DNA from: a virus
Length of the DNA stretch: 31,990 nt
Direction: 5' to 3' (one strand)
IMG/VR virus record: IMGVR_UViG_3300036791_000307
Location: 1-31,990 of that record
Positions 24,058 through 29,677 of this stretch are shown piece by piece (the first letter of the stretch is position 1; each line of letters starts with the position of its first letter). The notes beneath the pieces were generated by a model. The model was not told the origin of the DNA. It searched no databases and was given only the letters and a program-made list of their open reading frames with translations. Made by a program: the position numbers and the translations under genes.

Positions 24058-24280
24058 TCAACTGCTCTCGCGCTGCGCTGAGGGTAAAGTTGGCTGCCAA
24101 TAAGGGAAACACGCGGCGGGTTCCGAAGGTGCGCACCAGCTGGTGCCATTCAGCTGGCAATTGTTGCAATAGAAATCCCCTGGTTTGCCGAGACAACCGC
24201 CAGTCCCAGGGCGCCTTGCGCAAGGCATCCCGGATCGCCGTAACCATTAGCTCGGAGTTATCCACAGAATTTATTTGCAT
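24044..24280 (-). CDS. Small hypothetical protein heading the late operon
   Basis: A 78-residue protein from the ATG at 24280: MQINSVDNSELMVTAIRDAL, then WDWRLSRQTRGFLLQQLP and a basic helical end. The frame is open further upstream, but that extension crosses the divergent promoter and the opposite gene, so the short version is preferred. The start codon lies next to a DnaA-box sequence. Overlaps the small terminase start. Function unknown; first minus-strand gene after the divergent control region. Confidence 0.55.
   Translation of the reverse strand: MQINSVDNSELMVTAIRDALRKAPWDWRLSRQTRGFLLQQLPAEWHQLVRTFGTRRVFPLLAANFTLSAAREQLNGTL
24258..24266 (+). promoter_or_regulatory. DnaA-box sequence TTATCCACA
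   Basis: Perfect match to the DnaA-box consensus, inside the first codons of the 78-residue gene and about 35 bases from the plus-strand promoter. Near matches occur at 28492-28500 (CTATCCACA) and 22866-22874 (minus strand). A single box may be chance. Confidence 0.4.
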
Positions 24281-24298
24281 CGGAGTAGTCTTTAGGGA

Positions 24299-24328
24299 TT
24301 GACACACTAGGAAATGACGCCCTATATT
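24299..24328 (+). promoter_or_regulatory. Sigma70-type promoter of the plus-strand operon
   Basis: TTGACA (24299-24304), 18-base spacer, TATATT (24323-24328), about 30 bases before the first plus-strand gene's ribosome site. The spacer carries CTAGGAAA, also present at the same place in the 26094 promoter, a candidate operator. Confidence 0.8.
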
Positions 24329-24361
24329 GCTCGTCCAATCAAGCACCGAGGGGAAATCACA

Positions 24362-24631
24362 ATGGCGAACTACAAGACAGGTGCCGAACGATACAACGAC
24401 CGCATGAGCAAAATTTGGGAAACAGCTAGGAAGATCGAACGCGAGCGCCTTGCAAGAGGCGAAGCGCCGAACCCCAGCCTGACCAACACGATGGATTGGT
24501 TCGTTGCAGAATGGGAACGGACACAAGGCTATAAGCCTGCCGCATTTCAGAAAGCAATCGCGTTGCAGCGAATTCAACGCGGCCAATCCATCCGGGAGAT
24601 TATCGAATCTCTGGTGAGCCAACGAATTTAG
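24362..24631 (+). CDS. Hypothetical protein, first gene of the plus-strand operon
   Basis: An 89-residue helical, charged protein (MANYKTGAERYNDRMSKIWETARKI and on). The ATG at 24362 follows an AGGGGAAATC leader; an upstream ATG at 24314 sits within the -10 region and is not used. No family recognised. Being expressed first from the strongest promoter suggests an early role, possibly DNA-binding (helix-rich, basic), which is inference. Confidence 0.7.
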   Translation: MANYKTGAERYNDRMSKIWETARKIERERLARGEAPNPSLTNTMDWFVAEWERTQGYKPAAFQKAIALQRIQRGQSIREIIESLVSQRI

Positions 24632-24640
24632 TTCCCAACA

Positions 24641-24726
24641 ACATCGCCTTATGCCCGGCTCCGAAAGGATACCGGGCTTAGGGCAGTAGAGGCGTTATCC
24701 CAGCGCTTCGCTTAAGGGGAAACCAA
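24641..24726 (+). promoter_or_regulatory. Structured leader with GAAA tetraloop, copy 1
   Basis: GCCCGG (24653-24658) pairs with CCGGGC (24672-24677); inside, CC-GAAA-GG forms the tip. It is followed by GGGCAGTAGAGG, a GC-rich stretch and the AAGGGGAAACC motif (24714-24724) before the ATG at 24727. It aligns in order with the leader at 25371-25459, with swapped stem pairs that keep the fold. Confidence 0.65.
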
Positions 24727-24891
24727 ATGACCGAGCAGCAAATTGAAAACCGCGTTGAACGCATGTTTGACGATCTCGACCGCCGTTACATGAACTCAAA
24801 TTCCATGACTGCAGACGAATACAAACGCCAGAGCAAGGCAATCGACCGCTGGGCGGATGAACAGTACCGCAAGCGTTATCCGCAATGGTGA
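24727..24891 (+). CDS. Small hypothetical protein (54 aa)
   Basis: The ATG at 24727 is two bases after the AAGGGGAAACC leader motif. The product is MTEQQIENRVERMFDDLDRR and on to KRYPQW: two charged amphipathic helices with no membrane segment. The stop overlaps the next start (GTGA at 24888-24891). Could be a small regulator or inhibitor of a host protein; nothing specific is recognised. Confidence 0.65.
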   Translation: MTEQQIENRVERMFDDLDRRYMNSNSMTADEYKRQSKAIDRWADEQYRKRYPQW

Positions 24892-24956
24892 TCGATTTTA
24901 CTCTATCGCTGGCGCTTGCATTCGCCGGCGCTTTCGTCATCGCAACCATGATCTAA
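24888..24956 (+). CDS. 22-residue single-pass membrane micropeptide
   Basis: The GTG at 24888 overlaps the stop of the preceding gene (GTGA), giving coupled translation. The whole product is one hydrophobic helix: about IDFTLSLALAFAGAFVIATM with a short start and an Ile end. Size and composition fit a membrane micropeptide (toxin-like, holin-like or superinfection modulator). The TAA (24954-24956) runs into the next AAGGGGAAACC leader. Real coding status is not proven by sequence alone. Confidence 0.5.
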   Translation: MIDFTLSLALAFAGAFVIATMI

Positions 24957-24968
24957 GGGGAAACCAAA

Positions 24969-25361
24969 ATGTGGAAAGTTACCGGACTTCTTTCTGATAA
25001 ATCTCGCCAGCTTTCAAAAGTCTATGGTCCGATGCCGGTCAAACATTGGGTAAAGGACGGAAAACGTCATCGCGTTAGCTCCAAGCCAACCAACGGTCTC
25101 AAGAAAATCGCTCGTGACAAGTCCGAGGATAGCCGTTTGGCCGTTGAATATGCCATCTGGCTTGCAGCGCGAGACGGAATCGCGCTGCCCGCGGGAACTT
25201 ATGGCAGAGCCGAGTTCGTTTATGTTGACGCCGTGAAGCAACTGCGCCCGTGCTTCGTTCGGTTCGGATCAGTCACCATTGAGTTGCCCAATTATGATTG
25301 GGTTCCTACCGATCCGGTTTGCGTAATCGTCGAGGACGAAGCTTTGCCGCTCGCTGCCTAA
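24969..25361 (+). CDS. Hypothetical protein (130 aa)
   Basis: The ATG at 24969 follows AAGGGGAAACC (24955-24965). Basic N-terminal half with HWVKDGKRHRVSSKPTNG, then a beta-rich C-terminal half (FVRFGSVTIELPNYDWVPTD). Probably a small mixed fold; no family recognised. Part of the promoter-led plus-strand operon. The next gene is separated by a folded leader. Confidence 0.7.
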   Translation: MWKVTGLLSDKSRQLSKVYGPMPVKHWVKDGKRHRVSSKPTNGLKKIARDKSEDSRLAVEYAIWLAARDGIALPAGTYGRAEFVYVDAVKQLRPCFVRFGSVTIELPNYDWVPTDPVCVIVEDEALPLAA

Positions 25362-25370
25362 ATCAACCAA

Positions 25371-25459
25371 AATCGCTTTATGCCGGGCGGTCGAAAGACC
25401 TACCCGGCATAGGGCATTGAGGGGTGGCATTCCGCCGCTTCCATTAAGGGGAAACCAAC
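25371..25459 (+). promoter_or_regulatory. Structured leader with GAAA tetraloop, copy 2
   Basis: TATGCCGGG (25379-25387) pairs perfectly with CCCGGCATA (25403-25411); inside, GGTC-GAAA-GACC (25389-25400) forms a tip with a GNRA-type loop. A second hairpin GGTGG-CATT-CCGCC follows (25423-25436), then AAGGGGAAACC (25446-25456) and the ATG at 25460. No T-run follows, so a regulatory RNA fold is more likely than a terminator. Confidence 0.7.
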
Positions 25460-25789
25460 ATGAACCATCATTATTCAAATCCGCGATTGCAAGCCGTTAT
25501 CGCCGATTGGCCGAGCGGCTCAAAGCGCGTGGAAGCACGTTTTTGGATCGAACAGACGCCAAAGGGCGAACGTGCTGTGCGGCAGACCAATGGCGCGGCA
25601 AAAAAACTAACCTATGCCCGCAAGATGCGGATTGTGGACGGCGATGATGGCCGCACTTATATCGCTGCGCTCACGACATACGGCCATATCACCATTCATC
25701 GCGGCGATATGAAATTCAACGAAGAATCGGTGTTCGAGCGCGATCCGGCCTATGCCGAGTTACGCGCCCTCTTTGATATGGAGGGCTAA
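25460..25789 (+). CDS. Hypothetical protein (109 aa)
   Basis: The ATG at 25460 lies just after the AAGGGGAAACC leader. MNHHYSNPRLQAVIADWPSG opens a compact beta-rich protein with RVEARFWIEQTPKGERAV and RTYIAALTTYGHITIHRGDM, ending FDMEG. It resembles small phage proteins without known function. Four bases separate its stop from the next ATG, so the two are probably co-translated. Confidence 0.7.
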   Translation: MNHHYSNPRLQAVIADWPSGSKRVEARFWIEQTPKGERAVRQTNGAAKKLTYARKMRIVDGDDGRTYIAALTTYGHITIHRGDMKFNEESVFERDPAYAELRALFDMEG

Positions 25790-25793
25790 AGCT

Positions 25794-26006
25794 ATGGCAA
25801 CTTTCACTCAAAGCCAGATCGATGCCCTTCGAACCGAATATTCCAGGATCAACAGCATCGATCCTTGCGGCGAAGCTTACCCGAAGATGATCAAGCTATT
25901 GAACGCCCTTAACCAAGAAAATCTGAAAAAACTTGCCGCGGCCAATATCAAATTCGTTTCCAGGTTGGCAGCCAATCGCGTTATCCGCGCCGCGAACGAT
26001 GTCTAA
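25794..26006 (+). CDS. Small helical hypothetical protein (70 aa)
   Basis: ATG at 25794 with GGAGG nine bases upstream (inside the previous gene's end). Product MATFTQSQIDALRTEYSRIN, then a Cys-containing loop and a helix ending AANRVIRAAND. This is the only plus-strand gene with a classical GGAGG rather than the AAGGGGAAACC leader. Followed by a strong terminator, so it ends the first transcription unit. Function unknown. Confidence 0.65.
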   Translation: MATFTQSQIDALRTEYSRINSIDPCGEAYPKMIKLLNALNQENLKKLAAANIKFVSRLAANRVIRAANDV

Positions 26007-26028
26007 TTTCGCCACGTTGATCTAAGGG

Positions 26029-26057
26029 AAAGCCCGGTTTCGTGCCGGGCTTTTTCT
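26029..26057 (+). terminator. Rho-independent terminator of the first plus-strand unit
   Basis: Nine-bp stem AAAGCCCGG (26029-26037) and CCGGGCTTT (26045-26053) with a seven-base loop, then TTTC. Just before it is CTAAGGGAAAG, a decayed form of the operon's leader motif. Confidence 0.88.
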
Positions 26058-26093
26058 TTCTCCGATTTTTCTCTTGAAAATATCTGAGGCATA

Positions 26094-26122
26094 TTGACCG
26101 CTAGGAAACCATTGCCTACATT
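26094..26122 (+). promoter_or_regulatory. Second sigma70-type promoter of the plus-strand region
   Basis: TTGACC (26094-26099), 17-base spacer with CTAGGAAA, TACATT (26117-26122). It drives the unknown gene at 26149, the recombinase and the helix-turn-helix gene. Same CTAGGAAA element and overall layout as the 24299 promoter. Confidence 0.75.
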
Positions 26123-26148
26123 GATTAGACCAACCAAGGGGAAACCAC

Positions 26149-26373
26149 ATGACACTTGAAGAAATCAAAGCTGCTGTTGACGCCGGCCTAAACGTCTATT
26201 GGTCGAATGTTGGCTATCGCGTCATCAAGGACCGCTTAGGCCGCTACCTGATCGGTTACGACATTGATGGGCCGCACGAAAATTACATCGGCCTGACGCA
26301 TCAAGATGGCATTACTCTTAATGGCAAGCCGGAAGAGTTCTTCGGCGCTAAAGCAATTAAGGGGAAACCATGA
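26149..26373 (+). CDS. Hypothetical protein (74 aa)
   Basis: The ATG at 26149 follows AAGGGGAAACC (26136-26146). [20 protein letters not shown] leads into a beta-rich core ([19 protein letters not shown]) resembling short phage proteins that read out as small SH3-like domains; the family is not certain. Its last codons contain the AAGGGGAAACC motif for the next gene, and its stop overlaps the recombinase ATG (ATGA at 26370-26373). Confidence 0.7.
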   Translation: MTLEEIKAAVDAGLNVYWSNVGYRVIKDRLGRYLIGYDIDGPHENYIGLTHQDGITLNGKPEEFFGAKAIKGKP

Positions 26374-27017
26374 AACCTGCCATAACCTACATCCGCGTTT
26401 CGACGCAACGCCAAGGCAAGTCCGGGCTTGGGCTGGAAGCGCAACGCGCGGCAATTGTCCGTTTCTGCGAGGCGGAAAATTTCCACCTGGCTTCGGAATT
26501 TATCGAAGTGGAAACCGGCAAAGGCGCTGACGCTCTGGATCGTCGCCCACAATTGGCCGCCGCGCTGGCGGCTGCCAAGAAAGCTGCCTGTCCAGTCATC
26601 GTTGCCAAGCTTGACCGGCTTTCGCGTGATGTTGCTTTCATCGCCGGCCTGATGGCGCAACGGGTGCCATTCATCGTCACCGAATTGGGCGCCAATGCCG
26701 ACCCGTTCATGTTGCATATCTATGCCGCGCTCGCCGAACAAGAGCGGCGCATGATCTCGGCGCGCACCAGAGCGGCGCTGTCAGCAGCAAAGGCGCGTGG
26801 CGTCCAATTGGGTAACGCGGAACAAGCCCGATTGAACGCCAGCACCGCGCTTGCCTTTGCCGAATCGTTGCGGGGCGAAATAACTCCGATCGTCAATTTA
26901 TCGTCGCGGCGGATCGCGGCTCATCTCAATTCACGCGGCATCAAAACCAGCGGGGGCAAGGCGTGGCAATCCGCCACCGTGTTGCGACTGATCAGCCGAC
27001 TAAGGGAGTCAACATGA
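26370..27017 (+). CDS. Serine recombinase (resolvase/invertase type)
   Basis: A 215-residue protein. [22 protein letters not shown] places the catalytic Ser at residue 11, next to Arg9. [15 protein letters not shown] is the conserved R-L-S-R motif, and [19 protein letters not shown] is the linking helix. The C-terminal [22 protein letters not shown] is a recombinase-type helix-turn-helix. It cuts and rejoins DNA through a 5'-phosphoserine link. It is short for a large-type integrase; it may be a DNA invertase or resolvase, or this phage's own integration enzyme. Coupled to both neighbours by ATGA overlaps. Confidence 0.9.
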   Translation: MKPAITYIRVSTQRQGKSGLGLEAQRAAIVRFCEAENFHLASEFIEVETGKGADALDRRPQLAAALAAAKKAACPVIVAKLDRLSRDVAFIAGLMAQRVPFIVTELGANADPFMLHIYAALAEQERRMISARTRAALSAAKARGVQLGNAEQARLNASTALAFAESLRGEITPIVNLSSRRIAAHLNSRGIKTSGGKAWQSATVLRLISRLREST

Positions 27018-27223
27018 AACAAAAACAAATGACCGGCGCGCAAATGCAAACCGCACTGGACAAGATCGGCTTTAACCAGGTCGGCTTTGCCAAAACCATT
27101 GCAGTCAATGACCGCACTGTGCGGCTCTGGATTGCCGGAAAATGGCCGGTGCCGCGCGTGGTGGCGATGCTGCTTAATCTAATGATTAAGACACAATCCA
27201 CAGCAGCGGATTTGAAGCCTTGA
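27014..27223 (+). CDS. Small helix-turn-helix regulator
   Basis: A 69-residue protein whose ATG overlaps the recombinase stop (ATGA). [20 protein letters not shown] followed by [21 protein letters not shown] is a Cro/CI-type helix-turn-helix of the kind in small phage and plasmid repressors. AAGGGAG precedes it. Just after its stop a perfect palindrome CGTAATTATTACG (27224-27236) could be its operator. Likely regulates its own unit or the secreted-peptide gene (inference). Confidence 0.8.
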   Translation: MKQKQMTGAQMQTALDKIGFNQVGFAKTIAVNDRTVRLWIAGKWPVPRVVAMLLNLMIKTQSTAADLKP

Positions 27224-27236
27224 CGTAATTATTACG
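27224..27236. promoter_or_regulatory. 13-bp palindrome, candidate operator
   Basis: CGTAAT-T-ATTACG is perfectly symmetrical and AT-rich. It lies immediately after the helix-turn-helix gene and upstream of the secreted-peptide gene. A TTGACG overlaps its left side (27221-27226), so protein bound here could block a weak promoter. Confidence 0.5.
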
Positions 27237-27294
27237 AATAGGCTAAGGCTTGGGATGCGGCAATTTCGCCGCTATTTCCAAAAGGGGAAACCTG

Positions 27295-27429
27295 ATGCAA
27301 AAATTGTTCTTTGCCCTTGCTGCGCTGGCTTTGCTGGCAACCGCCATTCCGGCCAAGGCTGGTAACTGTACCACTAATTGCCAGCGCACTTTTAACGGTG
27401 GGCAAACCTGTAATACGCAATGCTGGTAA
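27295..27429 (+). CDS. Secreted small four-cysteine peptide
   Basis: A 44-residue product with AAGGGGAAACC three bases before the ATG. Residues 1-22 (MQKLFFALAALALLATAIPA, then KA) are a textbook signal peptide with an AKA cleavage site. The mature part is about 22 residues, GNCTTNCQRTFNGGQTCNTQ and then CW, with cysteines spaced C-x3-C-x9-C-x3-C. Two CxxxC pairs suggest a disulfide-bonded helical hairpin. It is placed next to a regulator and a terminator as its own unit. A bacteriocin, signal, or surface-exclusion role is possible; none is proven. Confidence 0.65.
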   Translation: MQKLFFALAALALLATAIPAKAGNCTTNCQRTFNGGQTCNTQCW

Positions 27430-27435
27430 GACCTT

Positions 27436-27465
27436 GAAAAAGGCGGTCCCGCTCCAAGGACCGCC
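27436..27465 (-). terminator. Rho-independent terminator for minus-strand transcripts
   Basis: Perfect 8-bp stem GGCGGTCC/GGACCGCC (27442-27465) followed on the minus strand by TTTTTC. It stops transcripts coming down from the recombination operon before they run against the plus-strand genes. Confidence 0.8.
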
Positions 27466-27493
27466 AGTCAAGGGAGAATGAACGCCAACAAGA

Positions 27494-27529
27494 GAAAAGC
27501 CCCGGCTGTGAAGGTCGGGGCTTTTCCGT
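27494..27529 (+). terminator. Rho-independent terminator after the peptide gene
   Basis: An 11-bp stem GAAAAGCCCCG (27494-27504) and CGGGGCTTTTC (27516-27526). The U-tract is inside the stem (TTTTC), so it may also work in the other direction. Confidence 0.7.
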
Positions 27530-27562
27530 CTCTGACAGCATCACTCCGCAAGGGGCGGCAGT

Positions 27563-27573
27563 AAGGGGAAACC
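27563..27573 (+). promoter_or_regulatory. Orphan copy of the AAGGGGAAACC leader motif
   Basis: Exact motif but no ATG/GTG/TTG start within reach and no plus-strand gene beyond it; the convergent minus-strand gene begins 67 bases on. Looks like the scar of a deleted gene cassette. Confidence 0.6.
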
Positions 27574-27639
27574 AAACAACTGCTCTTTCGGGGCGCGCGT
27601 CAAAAGACTACGCCAAACATCGTCCTTTTTGCCCCGATG

Positions 27640-28149
27640 TCAATTGCCTTTGGCGATCTCGGACCAGAATTGCCCCAGCCGATAGCCGGCGTCGCTCAGA
27701 ATTTCGATCGCCTTGGCTTTGCCGTGCCAGCGCGACCGGTACCCAAGGATTCCGCCAACCACCGCCAGCGGCGTGTCGAAACACGCGACGTGATCGGCGA
27801 CCAGGGCCGGGCGGGTTCCAATTCGGTCACGGGCGGCATGGTAGAGCCTGCGGTGATCGGCCTGGGCTTCCGACTTGGCCAACCCGCTCATCGATCCCGG
27901 ATCGAACGCCAATATCCGGTTCAAATCCACCGATCCCAGATGGCCCTGCAAGCCGCCAGCGAGCCAGTGCAAGCGATATTTTGAAAGGGCTGAATATTCT
28001 TCCGCGGAAATGTTTTTACGCACCCAGGCGCGCCCCAGCGCGTCATCAAGCATCGTAATTTTACGGGAAGATTTTGAGCGACCAACAATGGAGAAATAGG
28101 TTCCAGCGTGCTTCAAGCGTTCACTGGTTGGTCCTGCATTATCGTCCAT
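27640..28149 (-). CDS. Conserved-looking phage protein of unknown function (169 aa)
   Basis: The core reads KNISAEEYSALSKYRLHWLAG, then SVDLNRILAFDPGSMSGLAKS, a pattern I associate with unnamed phage proteins of rhizobia but cannot name. Helical, with several conserved His/Arg in the middle (AQADHRRLYHAARDRIG). Last gene of the minus-strand recombination operon. The start codon sits directly at the end of pentamer array A, whose GGCCAAGGC provides a ribosome-site-like AAGG. A regulator of late genes is a possibility by position only. Confidence 0.7.
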   Translation of the reverse strand: MDDNAGPTSERLKHAGTYFSIVGRSKSSRKITMLDDALGRAWVRKNISAEEYSALSKYRLHWLAGGLQGHLGSVDLNRILAFDPGSMSGLAKSEAQADHRRLYHAARDRIGTRPALVADHVACFDTPLAVVGGILGYRSRWHGKAKAIEILSDAGYRLGQFWSEIAKGN

Positions 28150-28207
28150 GCCTTGGCCTGCAAAGCAAAGCCTAGCCGCACGCTGCCCAGCATGGGCCTG
28201 CCGCAGT
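28148..28207 (-). repeat. Pentanucleotide array A
   Basis: Twelve plus-strand 5-mers in register (ATGCC, TTGGC, CTGCA, AAGCA, AAGCC, TAGCC and so on); eight of twelve fit NNGCN. In transcript sense this is a GGCNN leader ending at the ATG of the 169-residue gene. Weakest of the four arrays. Confidence 0.6.
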
Positions 28208-28590
28208 CCTAACTATTACTCCAGCTGCTCACTGTTCGCAATCCCTCGCGCGCGCGTAACCACTGAACCATGAACAGTTCCATCCGGGGAGGGAAAGCAA
28301 GAAAAGGGCTTTGCAATAGAAGAAAGGGAAAAGGAAGCGATGGGAGGGAGGGAAGCGAAGCGCGCTTCAGATAGCGCCGTAGCGAGCGAACCGACCGAAC
28401 CATCGCGTGGAGGGAAAGAAAGAATGCGCGCGCGCGAGCGATGATCTGCCTAATAAATATGAGATCAAGCAGCACGGTTGTTCAAACCCCGCTATCCACA
28501 GGTTGGAGTAATCAGTACTCCAACCCACAGGAATACCGATACTTGATTTGTCCCAAAGTAAGTATTGCTGACCAAGACAGGAATATTGAC
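28208..28590. other. Gene-free 380-bp region with polypurine tract and a 25-bp palindrome
   Basis: No supported gene. Purine-rich plus strand at about 28286-28360 (GGGAGGGAAAG-type words repeated) between two GCGCGCGCG blocks. A perfect inverted repeat GGTTGGAGTA/TACTCCAACC with a five-base loop at 28501-28525, beside a CTATCCACA. The palindrome has no T-run and could be an operator or a transcript stabiliser downstream of the 28591 gene. An origin is conceivable but unsupported. Confidence 0.5.
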
Positions 28591-29106
28591 TTAATTTTCA
28601 AGCCGCAGGGTGAGGTCATCAGCAGCAAGCGAGAAATTCGCCAGCGTCCCGATATCGTGCAACTCGTCGTTGGGGACAAAAAACGAATAGCGTTCGGGAC
28701 GCACCGATGTCCACCATTCCTCGCGCTTGCCTTCGCGCCCAAGCAACCATCCCACAAGTGTCACCTTGCTCTGATTGACGCGCGCCAGGATGTACGGCGC
28801 GTTGTCATGATCTTCGGGATGCAGGATCAGGCGACCATCCGGCCATTCGGTCGAGCGAACTTCATAGATCGGGTTGACATCCGGCGCGCTGTAATCGCCA
28901 ACGGAGCCGCACCAAAAATGATCCAAGTGCTTGGCAACAGCCATTTCAGCCAAGCATGAAATCACTTCCGATTGCCAAACATGATTGTAATCGTCCTCAT
29001 AGCCATAGCGACGCGCGGTGCCGAGCCTGAGATTTGAAATGCGCCGCATGGTTGCGATCTGCGTTGCGACGCAAATCTCCGACCATGTAAGCGTGACAGT
29101 GATCAT
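28591..29106 (-). CDS. Hypothetical protein with possible nuclease-like core (171 aa)
   Basis: ATG overlaps the previous stop (ATGA at 29103-29106). The helix VISCLAEMAVAKHLDHFW is followed by a D-rich loop and EVRSTEWPDGRLILHPED, then YILARVNQSKVTLVGWLLG. The order Glu helix, Asp, E-x-R, then strands is loosely like PD-(D/E)XK nucleases, with Arg where Lys is usual; this is a guess. Part of the recombination operon. Confidence 0.65.
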   Translation of the reverse strand: MITVTLTWSEICVATQIATMRRISNLRLGTARRYGYEDDYNHVWQSEVISCLAEMAVAKHLDHFWCGSVGDYSAPDVNPIYEVRSTEWPDGRLILHPEDHDNAPYILARVNQSKVTLVGWLLGREGKREEWWTSVRPERYSFFVPNDELHDIGTLANFSLAADDLTLRLEN

Positions 29107-29306
29107 GATTCGCGATCGACAACCTGAATGAAGCTATATTTCGGAATTTTTGCGGTTCGTTTGCCAGGTTCGAGAATGCTGCGGCGGATCGTTAGGGTTT
29201 TTTGCCGCAAACCGTCAACGATCGCTTGCGGATTGCTATTCACTTGCATCAATTCGACGGCATGATCTGAGCCGTGTTCGGTGACAAGAATGCTAAAACG
29301 CGCCAT
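29103..29306 (-). CDS. Small hypothetical protein (67 aa)
   Basis: MARFSILVTEHGSDHAVELM opens a small alpha/beta protein; basic, with RQKTLTIRRSI and a final strand YSFIQVVD. The ATG is the first codon after pentamer array B; GGCAAGGCA immediately precedes it, so the array itself supplies the AAGG ribosome site. Coupled to the next gene by ATGA. Function unknown. Confidence 0.65.
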   Translation of the reverse strand: MARFSILVTEHGSDHAVELMQVNSNPQAIVDGLRQKTLTIRRSILEPGKRTAKIPKYSFIQVVDRES

Positions 29307-29390
29307 TGCCTTGCCTCACCTTGGTTCGCGCTGCCCCGCCTAGCCTCGCCGTGCCACAGTAGGCCATGCCGAGCCTAGCGCGGCCTTGCG
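29306..29390 (-). repeat. Pentanucleotide array B
   Basis: Seventeen 5-mers in unbroken register from TTGCC at 29306 to TTGCG at 29390; 14 of 17 fit NNGCN and most are NNGCC. The left end touches the ATG of the 67-residue gene, and the right end runs over the last codons of the HNH-like gene. Confidence 0.8.
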
Positions 29391-29677
29391 CTGTAATGTA
29401 AACAAAGCGCCACCGGATCAATGCCGAAGCTCGCCCAAAATTCGGATTCTGACATTTGATGTTGCATGTCGTGATGGCGCTTGCACAAAGGCAGAACCCA
29501 TTTACTGTCGGACGATTTTTCGCCCATACCCGTCGGCAGCTTATCGTCGTTTATTGATCCGACGCGCAAATGAGCGGCTTCAACCGAAACATTATCGCCA
29601 CACAGGCAGCACGGTTGGCTGCGGATAAATTGCAAATGACGCTCGTTGTATTCGCGCGGTTTACGCTGTCGCAACAT
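29375..29677 (-). CDS. HNH-like protein of the DUF968/recombination-module type
   Basis: A 100-residue protein from the ATG at 29677 (GGGAG eight bases upstream). RSQPCCLCGDNVSVEAAHLRVG, then KWVLPLCKRHHDMQH gives two zinc-type Cys pairs and the AH...H...H pattern of HNH proteins found in recombination (NinG-like) modules. Probably a structure-specific nuclease acting on recombination intermediates. It overlaps the end of the homing endonuclease gene, and its C-terminus (SARPR) is encoded by array B. Confidence 0.8.
   Translation of the reverse strand: MLRQRKPREYNERHLQFIRSQPCCLCGDNVSVEAAHLRVGSINDDKLPTGMGEKSSDSKWVLPLCKRHHDMQHQMSESEFWASFGIDPVALCLHYSARPR

Noticed and set aside
24281-24622. Upstream extension of the 78-residue minus-strand gene
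   Set aside because: It would run through the divergent promoter and antisense to the 89-residue gene; the short start is more sensible.
27479-27565. 28-residue plus-strand frame after the peptide gene
   Set aside because: It spans the terminator stem, and its GGGAG is only one base from the ATG; better explained as a non-coding tail.
28209-28475. Minus-strand Leu/Arg/Ser/Pro-rich frame
   Set aside because: Low-complexity reading of the polypurine tract; no ribosome site and no recognisable motif.
28441-28959. Plus-strand 172-residue frame
   Set aside because: Antisense to the coupled minus-strand gene at 28591-29106, with no start signal.
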